Source of the DNA: Curtobacterium salicis
Lineage (GTDB): Bacteria; Actinomycetota; Actinomycetes; Actinomycetales; Microbacteriaceae
Length of the DNA stretch: 64,000 bases
Assembly (NCBI RefSeq): GCF_011759505.1
Contig: NZ_JAAOYO010000003.1
Coordinates: 434,001-498,000 of the forward strand
Direction: 5' to 3'
Numbering within the stretch: the stretch's first letter is position 1; every line of letters begins with the position of its first letter. Shown here in pieces: positions 43,751-53,800 of this stretch. The translations under genes and the position numbers were made by a program. Below the pieces are notes generated by a model, which saw only the letters and a list, made by a program, of their open reading frames with translations, searched no databases and was not told where the DNA came from.

Positions 43751-44352
43751 TGCCGAGATATTGGCTTCCTCTCAAGCGCGTCATCCGCTGCGAGCAGCCT
43801 TCCGCACACTTGCGGTCGGAAAGTGCGATGTGTCGCGGATCCCAAGAACCGAAAGCGCTGCCAAGTTCTCTGAACCCGCGGATCAAGAGGCACTCGACGT
43901 CCACGAGGCTAACAGTTGTCGTCCGCCAGGTCATCGACCCCTACGCACGACAGCTCGCCCGGTGGGTTGCCGAGGGACGGATGAGCGGTGATGAGGCGGT
44001 CGCGTTCATCACAGTCCTAATCGACGACGAGGCCTGCCTTCTCGATCCCGATGCACCTTCCGATCCCGGGCACCAGGTGGAGACAACGCATTGGGGTGTT
44101 GACCTGCAGGGGGCAGTCGACCGCCGCGACACCGCACATTTCGACGCAACAGCTCGGGCTTCTAGTGCGAAGCGGTGCGACAGGGCGTTCCGACAGGCGG
44201 TCGGCGCTTCGGGTCTCGATAACAACCTGGAGCTTCGGGATCAATTTCTCGTGGAACTCATCCGCGATGTGCTGCGCGGCCAGCGGTCCGAAGACGAAGC
44301 GCTCTCCGCTGGCCTCCGCCACATTCGCGAAGCGCACCAGACCGGTGACTGA
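43750..44352 (+). CDS. Hypothetical island protein, start uncertain
   Basis: Up to 200 codons. The first 55 or so, from the ATG at 43750, look non-coding. Coding quality begins near IDPYARQLARWVAEGRMSGD. A good ribosome binding site (GAGGGA) precedes the ATG at 43981 (MSGDEAVAFITVLIDDEACL), giving 123 residues. Two segments look like an internal repeat: GRMSGDEAVAF and GQRSEDEALSA, each after a helix. This hints at a small helical protein, perhaps a regulator or antitoxin, but no family is recognised. Confidence 0.35.
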   Translation: MPRYWLPLKRVIRCEQPSAHLRSESAMCRGSQEPKALPSSLNPRIKRHSTSTRLTVVVRQVIDPYARQLARWVAEGRMSGDEAVAFITVLIDDEACLLDPDAPSDPGHQVETTHWGVDLQGAVDRRDTAHFDATARASSAKRCDRAFRQAVGASGLDNNLELRDQFLVELIRDVLRGQRSEDEALSAGLRHIREAHQTGD

Positions 44353-44445
44353 CTGGGCGCCACGCTCTCGCCGCGACTGGCCTGATCCACGCGAGCCACG
44401 GATTCACACCCGCAGCCTGAGTGTCGCCATCATGGGTCGGCGGAC

Positions 44446-47148
44446 CTAGGGGAGGCGCTTTAGGCCACGTCGTGCCTTCATCAGACCCACGTCGCTCCCA
44501 TTTCGTTTCGGGTCGAGCTGACTCATGACCTTGGCCTGGGTCTCAGGGGTCCAGTAGATCTTCAGCTCTTCGCGAGCGCGGGTGATCGCTGTGTAGAAGA
44601 TTCCGTGCGAGATATCGTCCTCGTTGGCGTCGGTAATGACGACCTTCACGGAGTCGTATTCGAGGCCCTGTGAGCGGTGAATCGAGACGGCGTAAGCAAC
44701 TTGGAACGGCACAGTACTGCGGTCGTCTTCACTGTCGGCGTCAGTGTTAGCAGGCAGATAGACGCTGAACCGAACGACGGACTCGTCGACGTACTCGAGA
44801 TCGTCGACGCCCCACACGCTTAGCTCGGAGAAATTGCGATCGAGCCACACGTCGAACTGAATTCGACCCGCATCGACCTGAACATCGACAATTCGACCCT
44901 TGAGATTGTTGTGGATCAGCGGCGCGAATCGACCGGAGTTTCCGAAGACAATCGGATCTCCGACCTTGTACGTGCTGGCACCCCAGGTAACTGTATTGCC
45001 TGTATTACCCGCCTGAAGGAATCGGTTGATGTTATTGATGCCGTAGAGTCCGTCGTAGTTCAAGCAGAGGATGATTTCGTCTTCTCGAAGCGGCGTAAAC
45101 AGGGAATCATCGAGCACCCCGGAGAAGCCGTGATGCGCAATTGATTCTTCGATGCCGTCTTCGAGGTTTCGCACCTTGTCCCAGAAATCGAGCAGGCCCT
45201 CGTCACTGGTGCGCCATGGTTTCGTGAGCTGGAAAACCGCCTGCTTTGGCAAGAACTCCGGAACGATGCTGAACCAGTTGCCGAACTGGATCGCCTCGAT
45301 CTGGAAGACGTCACCCACGAGAACGAGCAGCTGGAAGTTGGTGTTGTCCAGAATCTTGATCATGTCAGCGTTGCTGACGACACTGCACTCATCAATGACG
45401 AGCACGTCGTAGCTACCCCCGCCCCCGCGACCCAGGTGGCTTGCGATGGTACGGAACTCGGCATTTTGGGCAGCGACCTTGCGCTCCAGATTGGCCTTTG
45501 CAGGGTTGGTGTGTGCGAGGAAGAGCTTGGAGTTCTCGCCGAAGTAGTTGGCGATGTAGTTGACCATCGTGGACTTGCCAGTGCCTGCGGCTCCGTAAAT
45601 GAAGGCGACGCGGGATCGCGCGAAGAGCGACTTCAGAGCTTCGCGCTTCGACTCGTCGTCTACCTTCAGTGGCGTTTCGTCGAGCCAGCGGTCGACCGCT
45701 TGCTCGTGTCCGCTTACGCCGCTGTCCGCCAGCGCCTGCAGGCGCTCGACGATGCCGACCGTGTCATCTTCGTACTGATGCATGAAGACATGACCCTTGT
45801 CTTTCTCGAGCGCGCGTCCTGCATGGCGAGGGGTCGGCGGCAGGGTGTCGTTGTGCCGCTTGATCAGGGCGTCGAGGTCGTCTAAGCCAGCCAGATCGTC
45901 GACAGACGTATAGAGCCGACCCTCTTGCTCCACGTTCGTTCGTATCCGTCGGCCGAGGAGCTCGTGCTCGCGGCCAGAGGTGTCGAGAGCTTCGAACAGG
46001 TCCGCCATGCGCGGTACGTGGCCGGCGGGGCTGGCAGCGAATGGCATGGAGTCAAATGGACTCGCACGAGACGTTAGCCGGAGATTCGACAGATACCGGT
46101 TCGGTCGGCCATCCTGTTGCAGCTTGATGACGCGGTTGTTCATCTCCAGCATCAGATACCGGACGATATTGGTGCCTGGAGCCTTCGACTGCACTAACGA
46201 GCGCACGCTATCGAGCATCGGGAAGATTCGAGGTGGCTTCGCAGTGGCAACGGCAAATGCCTTGATGCGGTCGTACTGGGCCTGATCCATGTCCATGAGA
46301 TCGAGCAAGCTCGCGCCGACCTCGGTGAGGTAGCGCATGAGCGCGTTGTACTCATTCGTCCGACTGGACGACGTCTCCTTGCCGAAGATTTCGGCGAGGT
46401 GCTGGATCTCGCAGGGTCGGATCGCCACCTTCCAACCACGAATAATAGTGATCGGCATCTTGCGCCCGAGCACCATAATCTCGTCGTGGACAAGGAACAG
46501 GTGAGCGGCATAGCGCGACGTCATGTCGATGTCCGTGAACGCAATGATGCGGGCGAACTTGCTTGTATTATCAGTGATGCTCGTGAAGGTGACCTCGTAA
46601 AGGATGCGGCCACCCGTTACGAACGGCCTCACGGACTGCACGTAGAAGTGGTCCTCCTTACCCTCGCCGGGAGCCAACATCGCCGTGGCATCGATCCGCT
46701 CTGCGATCTTCTCGTGATACTCGCGAAGCGATGGATCCAGATCCACCGGGAAGTCTTCAAGATTCGCGAGGACGTCCAGCCCGAACTCGTCTCGAAGAAG
46801 AGCGCGGATGCGAAGGAGGTACGTATAGTACTTCAGCATTAAACGCTCGGAGACGTCACCGTCGAACGTGTAGTGCGACTCGCTCTGCTGCAGCAGCTTG
46901 TGGAACCGGTGCAGAAAAACGAACTTCTTCCCGGACGAGCCAATCCAGGATGTCCCCGCCTTGATCGCATCGTGATCGTACGTCGTGTCATCCGACTTCG
47001 TGTGTGCGCGGACGATGACGCCTTCAGTTAGATCGCGCAGCTGCTTAATGACATTCTTCGACATTAGCTTTCGGTTGCCGGCGAGTTCCTCGATATTCTC
47101 CGAGATAGTCGTGGCGGCAGACGCGATCTGACTTCCTACGCTCGCCAT
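44446..47148 (-). CDS. Large RecD/UvrD-type helicase with novel N-terminal half
   Basis: 900 residues. The C-terminal half is an SF1 helicase: Walker A GAAGTGKST at 519-527, Walker B VLVIDECSVV at 582-591 (DEC), motif III LVGDVFQIEAI at 610-620, LTKPWRT at 641-647, motif V VSIHRSQGLEYDSVKVV at 821-837 and motif VI YTAITRARE at 852-860. All key ATPase residues are present. Residues 1-500 contain no recognised domain, with alternating helices and strands. The ATG sits three bases after the Schlafen-type gene stop, behind AGGAGGA, so the pair is co-translated. Likely an ATP-driven nucleic-acid motor in a defence module. Confidence 0.8.
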   Translation of the reverse strand: MASVGSQIASAATTISENIEELAGNRKLMSKNVIKQLRDLTEGVIVRAHTKSDDTTYDHDAIKAGTSWIGSSGKKFVFLHRFHKLLQQSESHYTFDGDVSERLMLKYYTYLLRIRALLRDEFGLDVLANLEDFPVDLDPSLREYHEKIAERIDATAMLAPGEGKEDHFYVQSVRPFVTGGRILYEVTFTSITDNTSKFARIIAFTDIDMTSRYAAHLFLVHDEIMVLGRKMPITIIRGWKVAIRPCEIQHLAEIFGKETSSSRTNEYNALMRYLTEVGASLLDLMDMDQAQYDRIKAFAVATAKPPRIFPMLDSVRSLVQSKAPGTNIVRYLMLEMNNRVIKLQQDGRPNRYLSNLRLTSRASPFDSMPFAASPAGHVPRMADLFEALDTSGREHELLGRRIRTNVEQEGRLYTSVDDLAGLDDLDALIKRHNDTLPPTPRHAGRALEKDKGHVFMHQYEDDTVGIVERLQALADSGVSGHEQAVDRWLDETPLKVDDESKREALKSLFARSRVAFIYGAAGTGKSTMVNYIANYFGENSKLFLAHTNPAKANLERKVAAQNAEFRTIASHLGRGGGGSYDVLVIDECSVVSNADMIKILDNTNFQLLVLVGDVFQIEAIQFGNWFSIVPEFLPKQAVFQLTKPWRTSDEGLLDFWDKVRNLEDGIEESIAHHGFSGVLDDSLFTPLREDEIILCLNYDGLYGINNINRFLQAGNTGNTVTWGASTYKVGDPIVFGNSGRFAPLIHNNLKGRIVDVQVDAGRIQFDVWLDRNFSELSVWGVDDLEYVDESVVRFSVYLPANTDADSEDDRSTVPFQVAYAVSIHRSQGLEYDSVKVVITDANEDDISHGIFYTAITRAREELKIYWTPETQAKVMSQLDPKRNGSDVGLMKARRGLKRLP

Positions 47149-47151
47149 CGG

Positions 47152-48552
47152 CTATTCCTCCTCGTCCTGGAGAAGAAGCACACGTCTTGCTGCGCTCGTT
47201 ACGTCGACTGGGCTCGCGACCGGGATCGAGATCTCGCCCTTAAACACCTCGTTGTGGTCGCGGGCCGTCAGCTGCCAAGTGCCGTGGATGGCGGTGAGAG
47301 AGGCATCCGCCACGAAGAGTACGAACTCTTCGTCTTCAGACTCGTAGCTCCCGAGCGGTCGAAGCTCGCCGATGTCGAGATCGAGATCTACCGATCCGCC
47401 GTTCTTGAAGCTGACAGACGGCGGGAAAGACTGACCCGGCGTCGAGGGATGCATATAGGCAAGGTGCGAGTAGTCCGGAACCCCGAGCGTCCGCTGGGTC
47501 GGTCCCCAAATGCGTGGAGGGCGTGGAAGCTCGAGATTCGAGAAGTCATCTGCCCACTCCGGATCCACGAATGCTGTCGCGAACACCTCGCCTTCGAGAT
47601 GAAGCTTCATTTCGACATCGTGGAAGAACACGGTTGTCCGGTTGGTCACTTTGACGATGATCGGGGTGAGCAAGCTAGCCGCGACTCGGGCGCGCGCCGA
47701 GGACCATGCAGCGCGAAAACGATCCTCCCAAGCATCGATGGAGGCACGATAGGTCTCTTCGGTTCGCTCTTCCGGGATCAGCATTGCGCTCACGATCGAT
47801 GAGATCCCGTTGAGCCCCATAAGCGCCGTACGGCCAGAGCTGCCCGGATAATCATCGTCGACGGTGGTGGGCGGCTGCGGAGTCGGGAGGGCGCCAAGCA
47901 GCCGAGCGGTCTGTCGGCTCAGATACTCATCGATCGTTCGCTCGTCGTCGTGACTGATCGGCGAGATCTCCCCGAGCACCTCTACCGCGAAGTCGACCTC
48001 CACCTTCGACGCAGCGCTTCCACGTTGGATAAGAAGGTCGACTTCGTCAGCATTCGCCTCGCGCGTTTCGCCATCGGCCCGGATGTAGATGCGGCCGTTG
48101 GTCAGCGAGTCACCACTGCTGCGGCACGGGAAGGGCCCCTGTCCGGGCATAGGCGGGTCAACCAGCACGACCAGTACCTGATTCGTGGCGTTGTGGATTG
48201 GCACCCACACGATGTCCCAGCGAGGGCCGGCTGCACCGACGTACTGCTGGACGATCTTTGCGATCTCCATCATCTCGATCGGCGGAATACCCATGATCGA
48301 ACCTCCGCCAACGCCGATCACCATCGCGGCGTAGCCCTCGAAGGCAGCCGCTGCTGTCTCCGGCATGCGGTTCGCTGCGCCGAGGATGAACTTGGCAATC
48401 TTCTCCTTGTCCTTCTTCGTGGACAGATCGAGGATGCTCTTCAGTTCGAGATAGTGACGCTCGGCCAAGTCTCCGTGCTCAGCAGCAGCCATCACGAGAC
48501 GTTGCGCAGCCAGGACTCCTCGCGGCGCTAGCGAGGTGTCGATACCAGTCAT
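47152..48552 (-). CDS. Schlafen/AlbA_2-domain protein
   Basis: 466 residues from the ATG at 48552 (GGAG upstream); a longer frame of 14 residues is possible. An AlbA_2-type domain covers about residues 20-180: ERHYLELKSILDLS opens it, AMVIGVGGGSIMGIPP is the GxGG core, and NGRIYIRADGETREANADEV is the typical R-G-x-T-x-x-A end. Some members of this fold are RNases (Schlafen), others bind nucleic acid. The remaining 285 residues, with DVEMKLHLEGEVFATAFVDP and beta-rich stretches, are unassigned. Upstream partner of the helicase in a two-gene operon. Nuclease activity is not proven from the sequence. Confidence 0.7.
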   Translation of the reverse strand: MTGIDTSLAPRGVLAAQRLVMAAAEHGDLAERHYLELKSILDLSTKKDKEKIAKFILGAANRMPETAAAAFEGYAAMVIGVGGGSIMGIPPIEMMEIAKIVQQYVGAAGPRWDIVWVPIHNATNQVLVVLVDPPMPGQGPFPCRSSGDSLTNGRIYIRADGETREANADEVDLLIQRGSAASKVEVDFAVEVLGEISPISHDDERTIDEYLSRQTARLLGALPTPQPPTTVDDDYPGSSGRTALMGLNGISSIVSAMLIPEERTEETYRASIDAWEDRFRAAWSSARARVAASLLTPIIVKVTNRTTVFFHDVEMKLHLEGEVFATAFVDPEWADDFSNLELPRPPRIWGPTQRTLGVPDYSHLAYMHPSTPGQSFPPSVSFKNGGSVDLDLDIGELRPLGSYESEDEEFVLFVADASLTAIHGTWQLTARDHNEVFKGEISIPVASPVDVTSAARRVLLLQDEEE

Positions 48553-49019
48553 AGCGCGCTCCGTACGTAAGAGGGACTGAGTAGGTGGCCACACATCTTC
48601 GCGTCGTCAGCGCCGATTCAGCGGAGGCGCCAACGGTTGCGATAGCCACGAGGCTTTAGGTTATCCGTGGTATCCGACGATCCACGCCTGGCGCTTCGGG
48701 AGGCCGCGACGTTGCTGACGCTGGCGGAGAGGTTCACACTGGCGGCCGGTCGCCGGCGTCGTGCGTGGGGTCGACGGTTGTTGTGGTGCGCGTTCAGACC
48801 TTTGAGGCCTCGGCTGCCCCGAGGTGAAAGGGCTCTTCGCAGTTGACGGGATACAGGACAAAAAACATGCCCGTCTGTCAAGCGTCATCAAACGCCTTTG
48901 AGAGGCTCGACGTGTCTTGCAGGCGTGACGCGATGGTCAGGCAATCTGTCGCTCCGAGCTGCCGGCGACACGTTTCGTGAGCCGACGACACTTTGCGTGT
49001 CCGTTCACAGACAACTCCC
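48553..49019. other. 467-base leader region of the island operon
   Basis: Between dnaB and the Schlafen-type gene. On the minus strand a TTGACA at 48876-48881 is followed by TGTATC at 48850-48855 (spacing 20) or TCCTGT at 48853-48858 (spacing 17): a possible promoter about 300 bases before the operon. GACGGG/CCCGTC around 48846-48875 could be a hairpin. On the plus strand a frame from GTG (about 48669; SDDPRLALREAATLLTLAER) has some coding character but no binding site. No gene is claimed. Confidence 0.4.
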
Positions 49020-50384
49020 TTACTGCGGCATGTCCACGAACCGCGAGAACATCCCGTGGAACGCAACAGTGATGGTGTCCGTCGGCCCGTTACGGTGCTT
49101 CGCCACGATCAGGTCCGCCTCACCCTGACGCGGGTTGTCCTTTTCGTACGCGGACTCGCGGTGCAGCAGGATGACCATGTCGGCGTCCTGCTCGATCGAC
49201 CCGGACTCACGGAGGTCGGAGATCATCGGCTTCTTGTCGGCACGCTGCTCGGGCCCACGGTTCAGCTGCGACAGGGCGATGACGGGCACCTGCAGCTCCT
49301 TCGCCATGAGCTTGAGCGCACGTGAGAACTCGGAGACCTCTTGCTGGCGGCTCTCGACCTTCTTGCCGGAGGTCATCAGCTGCAGGTAGTCGATGACGAC
49401 GAGCTTCAGGTTGTGCTGCTGCTTGAGGCGACGGCACTTGGCGCGGATCTCGACGAGGGTCATGTTCGGGGAGTCGTCGATGAAGAACGGGGCGTCGTTG
49501 ATGCGGCCGCGGGTCTGCGCGATGGTGGTCCAGTCGCGGGCGTCGACGGTGCCCTTGCGCATGTTCTGCAGCGGCACGCTGGACTCGGCGGACAGCAGGC
49601 GCATGGCGATCTCGGCGCGCCCCATCTCGAGCGAGAAGAACGCGGCGGTCTGGTTGTGCTTGAGCGCTGCGGAGCGGCACAGGTCGAGCGCCAGGGTCGA
49701 CTTGCCCAGTGCGGGTCGTGCGGCGACGATGATCAGCTGTCCGGGGTGGAAGCCGTTGGTCAGGGCGTCCATCTGGGCGAACCCGGTGGGGACGCCGGTC
49801 ATCTGTCCGTCGCGGCCCTTGGCGGCTTCGATCTCGTCGATGGCGGTGCCGATGGCTTCGGTGAGGGGGACGTAGTCCTCGGTCTGCACGCCGCCGGCGA
49901 CGTTGTAGACCTCGGCCTGGGCGCTGTTGACGAGGTCGGTGACCTCGCCTTCGCTGGCGTAGCCCATCTGGACGATGCGGGTGCCGGCTTCGACCAGGCG
50001 GCGGAGGACGGCCTTCTCGGCGACGATGGCGGCGTAGTAGCCGGCGTTCGCCGCGGTCGGCACCATGCTCGTCAGGCTGTGCAGGTACTCGGCGCCGCCG
50101 CCGCGGGACAGCAGGCCCGTCTTCGTCAGCTCGTCGGTGACGGCGATGACGTCGGTCGGCTCGCCGTGCGAGTACAGCGAGAGGATCGCGTCGAAGATGA
50201 CCTCGTGCTTGGGGATGTAGAAGTCGACGCCGCGGGCGGTCTCGATGACGTCGGCGACGGCGTCCTTCGACAGCATCATGCCGCCGATGGTCGACTGCTC
50301 GGCGAGCATGTCGTGCGGGGGAGTCCGGTCGGCGTTCCGCTCGGCGTACTCCCGGGGGGCCGGGTCCAGATGCGCGATCGACAC
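49020..50384 (-). CDS. dnaB: Replicative DNA helicase
   Basis: 454 residues starting GTG. The N-terminal primase-interaction domain (DMLAEQSTIGGMMLSKDAVA, VDFYIPKHEVIFDAI) precedes the RecA-like motor: Walker A ARPALGKSTLALDLC near residue 225, SLEMGRAEIAMRL, VVIDYLQLM, and QLNRGPEQRADKKPMISDLR with the DLRESGSIEQDAD sequence. It unwinds DNA at the replication fork. No intein is present. It is flanked by DnaA-box-like repeats upstream. Confidence 0.97.
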   Translation of the reverse strand: MSIAHLDPAPREYAERNADRTPPHDMLAEQSTIGGMMLSKDAVADVIETARGVDFYIPKHEVIFDAILSLYSHGEPTDVIAVTDELTKTGLLSRGGGAEYLHSLTSMVPTAANAGYYAAIVAEKAVLRRLVEAGTRIVQMGYASEGEVTDLVNSAQAEVYNVAGGVQTEDYVPLTEAIGTAIDEIEAAKGRDGQMTGVPTGFAQMDALTNGFHPGQLIIVAARPALGKSTLALDLCRSAALKHNQTAAFFSLEMGRAEIAMRLLSAESSVPLQNMRKGTVDARDWTTIAQTRGRINDAPFFIDDSPNMTLVEIRAKCRRLKQQHNLKLVVIDYLQLMTSGKKVESRQQEVSEFSRALKLMAKELQVPVIALSQLNRGPEQRADKKPMISDLRESGSIEQDADMVILLHRESAYEKDNPRQGEADLIVAKHRNGPTDTITVAFHGMFSRFVDMPQ

Positions 50385-50826
50385 ACGTGCTCCTCAGTGT
50401 TTGGCGGTGCTGGCGGACGGCTCGGTGAACCGTTCCCCACCGAGCAGTTCTACCCCGGGCGACCGACATCCCCGAGTCGCTCGCACAAGCTACGGGTACG
50501 GAGTTATCCCCAGCAAACGGCCCTGTGGACAACTCTGTGGAGAGATCGTGGAACACGCCGGACTCCTGTGTGGAGGGTTGTGCACTCAGCTGTGGAGAAC
50601 TGCCCTGGGGAACACACTTTCGACACTTGACCGGGGCTTTCCTGTTCCACACCGTGTGTGGAGAACTCGGCTTCAAGTGGGAGTCGAAGGTTCCCTTCCG
50701 AGGCCCCCGGTGGGCAGAACCGACTTGACAAACGGTCTCGGCGTCCCGATGCACTCGGCTGGCTCCCAGGTGGGCAGACCGGGGCAGGAGGTAACCAGCC
50801 AGTCGTGTTTCGGGGGCCGGACCTGC
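50385..50826. promoter_or_regulatory. dnaB upstream region with six DnaA-box-like nonamers
   Basis: Nonamers: TTATCCCCA (50504), then on the other strand TGTGGACAA (50524), TGTGGAGAG (50536), TGTGGAGGG (50569), TGTGGAGAA (50591) and TGTGGAGAA (50657). TGTGGACAA is an exact TTGTCCACA box of high-GC actinobacteria; the others differ by one to three bases. They span 162 bases between dnaB and the type VII ATPase gene. No coding frame is supported here. Confidence 0.6.
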
Positions 50827-53800
50827 TCAGCCGGCCCGCGCCTCCAGGACGTCCCCGGCCGCCGCCGACACGCCGTCACCGGCCGAAGACACGGCGACGG
50901 CGGAGGACACGGCCACGACGGAGGACGACACGTCGATCGAACCGGTCCGGGTCGCAGCCGTGACCATCGGCACCTGGACGGTCGAGGCGATGCCCGTCCC
51001 CAGGTGCACGAGCGCCGTACCGGGCTGCACGCGTGACGAGAGCGACGAGCGCGAGATCCGCACGCCCACCAGGTCCCCGGCGAGCGTGTCCTGCGGCGAC
51101 AGCAGCGCACCGCGACGGTTCTTCTTGGCGTCCACCTGCCACCCGCCGAACCCGGAGGCCAGCCCGGTCGTGTTGCCCCCGAGCACCAGCCCCTGCCCGT
51201 TGTCGGCCAACCCGCGGACGAAGGTGCGGAGCTCCGCCTTGGCGGAGCAGTCGATGAGCAGCTCACCGTCGTCGACGACGAGCACGACGCCGGGCCGGCC
51301 GAGCAGCACCTCGACGTCGGACGCGGTGACGTCGTCCCCGGTGACGGTCGCCAGGACACCGGGCAGGCCGGCGAGGTCGCGGACGGCGCCGGGCCTCGGT
51401 GCGAAGACCACGATCGGCGTCCCGCCCGCCAGCAGCGACCGCGCCATCGCGGCGACCATGGTGGATCGGCCGGCGCGGGACGGCCCGGCCACCACGAAGG
51501 TGCCGCCGCCCTCGCGCAGGTCCACGGTCTGCAGCGACATGTCGTCGCCGCCGATGCCGGTGACCGCGACCATCGGTGCCGGCGCGGGCGCCCCGCCGAG
51601 GGCGAGCGCGCCGTCGAGGTCCAGGTCCTTCGGCAGCGCGTCGACCCGGAACGGCCGGATGCGGGGGAGTCCACGCGTCTCCTCGTCCGCCCGGATCCGT
51701 CGCGCGAGCGCCTGGACGGCAGCGGTCTGCCCCTGACCCGAGACGTCCTCGCCGAGGGTGGCGACGTGCAGCTCGGTCGCGCTGTCCGCACGGAAGCCGC
51801 GGCCCGGTGGGATGGCGGCCGGCAGCTGCCGGTGGTTGATGCCACCGAGCGAGTAGTCGAGCCGGTCGGTCAGGCGCATCACGATCTTGTCGTCGGTGAG
51901 CGTCGACATCCGCGAGGTCAGCAGCGTCCGGTCGCCGGAGATCACGACGTGGATGCCGGCTCCGGTGCCGTCCCGGAGCAGGGACTGGATCGCCTCGGTG
52001 AGGGACCCGCCGTCGAACTCGCCGAGCGTGGTCGTGAAGTTCTCCCACCGGTCGACCAGGACGAGCACGTGCGGCAGGCGGTCCGCCACGGCGGCGAGCA
52101 TCCGCTGCTCGGTGATGTTCGCGGCCCCGGCCGCGGCGATCACGTCGTGCCGTCGCGCCATCTCGCGGGTCAGCCGTTCGATCAGCCGGGAGGCACGCTC
52201 CACCTGGGTGCGCTGGGCGACGGCCCCGCAGTGGGGCAGGGACTGCAACGACGCCAGGGCGCCGTTGCCGCAGTCGACGACGTAGAGGTGCAGGTCGCTG
52301 GAGGCGATCGAACCGGCTGCCGAGGCAGCCAGGGTGCGGAGCGCCTGCGACCGGCCGGAGCCGGGGGCACCCACGACGTAGAGGTGGCCGAAACGCTCGA
52401 GGTCGATGGTCGCGGCACGCTGCTGCTGGGTGTCGGGCAGGTCCTCGAGGCCCCAGGCGAAGGTCAGCGCCGAACCCCCGACGGTGGTTTCGCCGACAGC
52501 AGCATCGGCATCGACGCCGGATGACGTGCCTCCGACGGACGCCGAGGCCACCGTGGACAGGGGGAGCAGCTCGGGCAGCGGCGGCAGCCACGGCGAGTGC
52601 AGTGGGCCGATGCCCATCTGCTCCCGGGCGTCCCGCATCGCGCCGACCAGGACGGACAGGTCGGTCGCCGCCGACCCCGGCCCGGACTTCGACGGTCGCT
52701 CGGGCGGCGACATCGCGAAGTCCCGCCACTCCAGCACGCGGACGAACGGCAGGACGGCACTCGCGTCCGCTTCTCCGGCCCATCGTCCACCGACGCGGGC
52801 GGACTGGAACGGCACGACCGACGAGTGCCCCAACCGGGCGTATGCCCGTCCGGGCACGCTCTTCGGGATGCGTGCCGCATCGGCCACGTCGATGACGTCG
52901 GTGCTCTCGCCGCCGTCCGTCATCCGGAGCGCGACGCGCAGGTTCGTGTTCGCGCGGATGTCCGGACCGACCACGCCACCGGGGCGCTGGGTGGCGAGGA
53001 TCAGGTGCACGCCGAGGGACCGACCGCGCTGGGCGATGCCGATCAACCCGGCGACGAAGTCGGGCAACTCGGTGACCATCGCGGCGAACTCGTCGATGAC
53101 CAGCACGAGCCGGGGCATCTGCTCGCCCGACCCACCGCGGGCCAGGTGCGCCTCGTGGTCCTCGATGTCCTTCGCCCCGGACGCGGCCAGCACGTGCTCG
53201 CGGCGGGTCAGCTCGGCACGCAGGGAACGGAGTGCCCGCTCCACCAGGTGCTGGTCCAGGTCGGTGACCAGCCCGACGGTGTGCGGCAGCTCCGAGGCGA
53301 CGCTGAAGGCCGCACCGCCCTTGTAGTCGACGAGCACGAAGGTCATCCGGTCCGGCCGGTTGGCGGCGGCGAGCGAGGCGACGAGGGTCTGCAGGAACTC
53401 GGACTTGCCCGACCCGGTGGTGCCGGCGACGAGCCCGTGGGGGCCGTCCCGCACCAGGTCGAGGGCGAACGGCCCGTCGATGCCGACGCCGACGACCGCC
53501 GAGGTCGTGGGGGAGCCGGAGCGCCAGCGGGCCGCCATCACCGATCCCGTCGGCTGGGGCAGGTCGAGCACGTCGAGCAGCCGCGCACTGTCGGGCACGA
53601 GGCCGTCGCTGCCCGAGCCCGAGGTGTCGCGGAGTGGGGACAGCGCCCGGGCGACCTCGTCGAACCAGTCGTCGTCGACGCGGTCGGCCAGCACGAGGTC
53701 GACCGGCGCGGACATCTGGCGGCGGAGGACGAGCTGCGTCGGCGAGCGGTGCAGCACCGTGGCGACGCACTCCTCCGGCAGCTGCCACTCCTCCTCGTCG

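Noticed and set aside
44017-44337. Minus-strand ORF opposite the plus-strand island protein
   Set aside because: Cys/Pro/Arg-rich composition looks random. The plus-strand frame has better acidic/helical composition and a ribosome binding site at 43981.
48618-48881. Minus-strand frame in the dnaB-Schlafen gap
   Set aside because: Arg/His-rich with no binding site or recognisable motif; the plus-strand frame there also lacks a start signal. Listed only as leader sequence.
43081-49019. CRISPR array, integrase, transposase or tRNA attachment site in the island
   Set aside because: No regularly spaced repeats, no recombinase motifs and no cloverleaf were found on reading both strands, so island transfer mechanism stays open.
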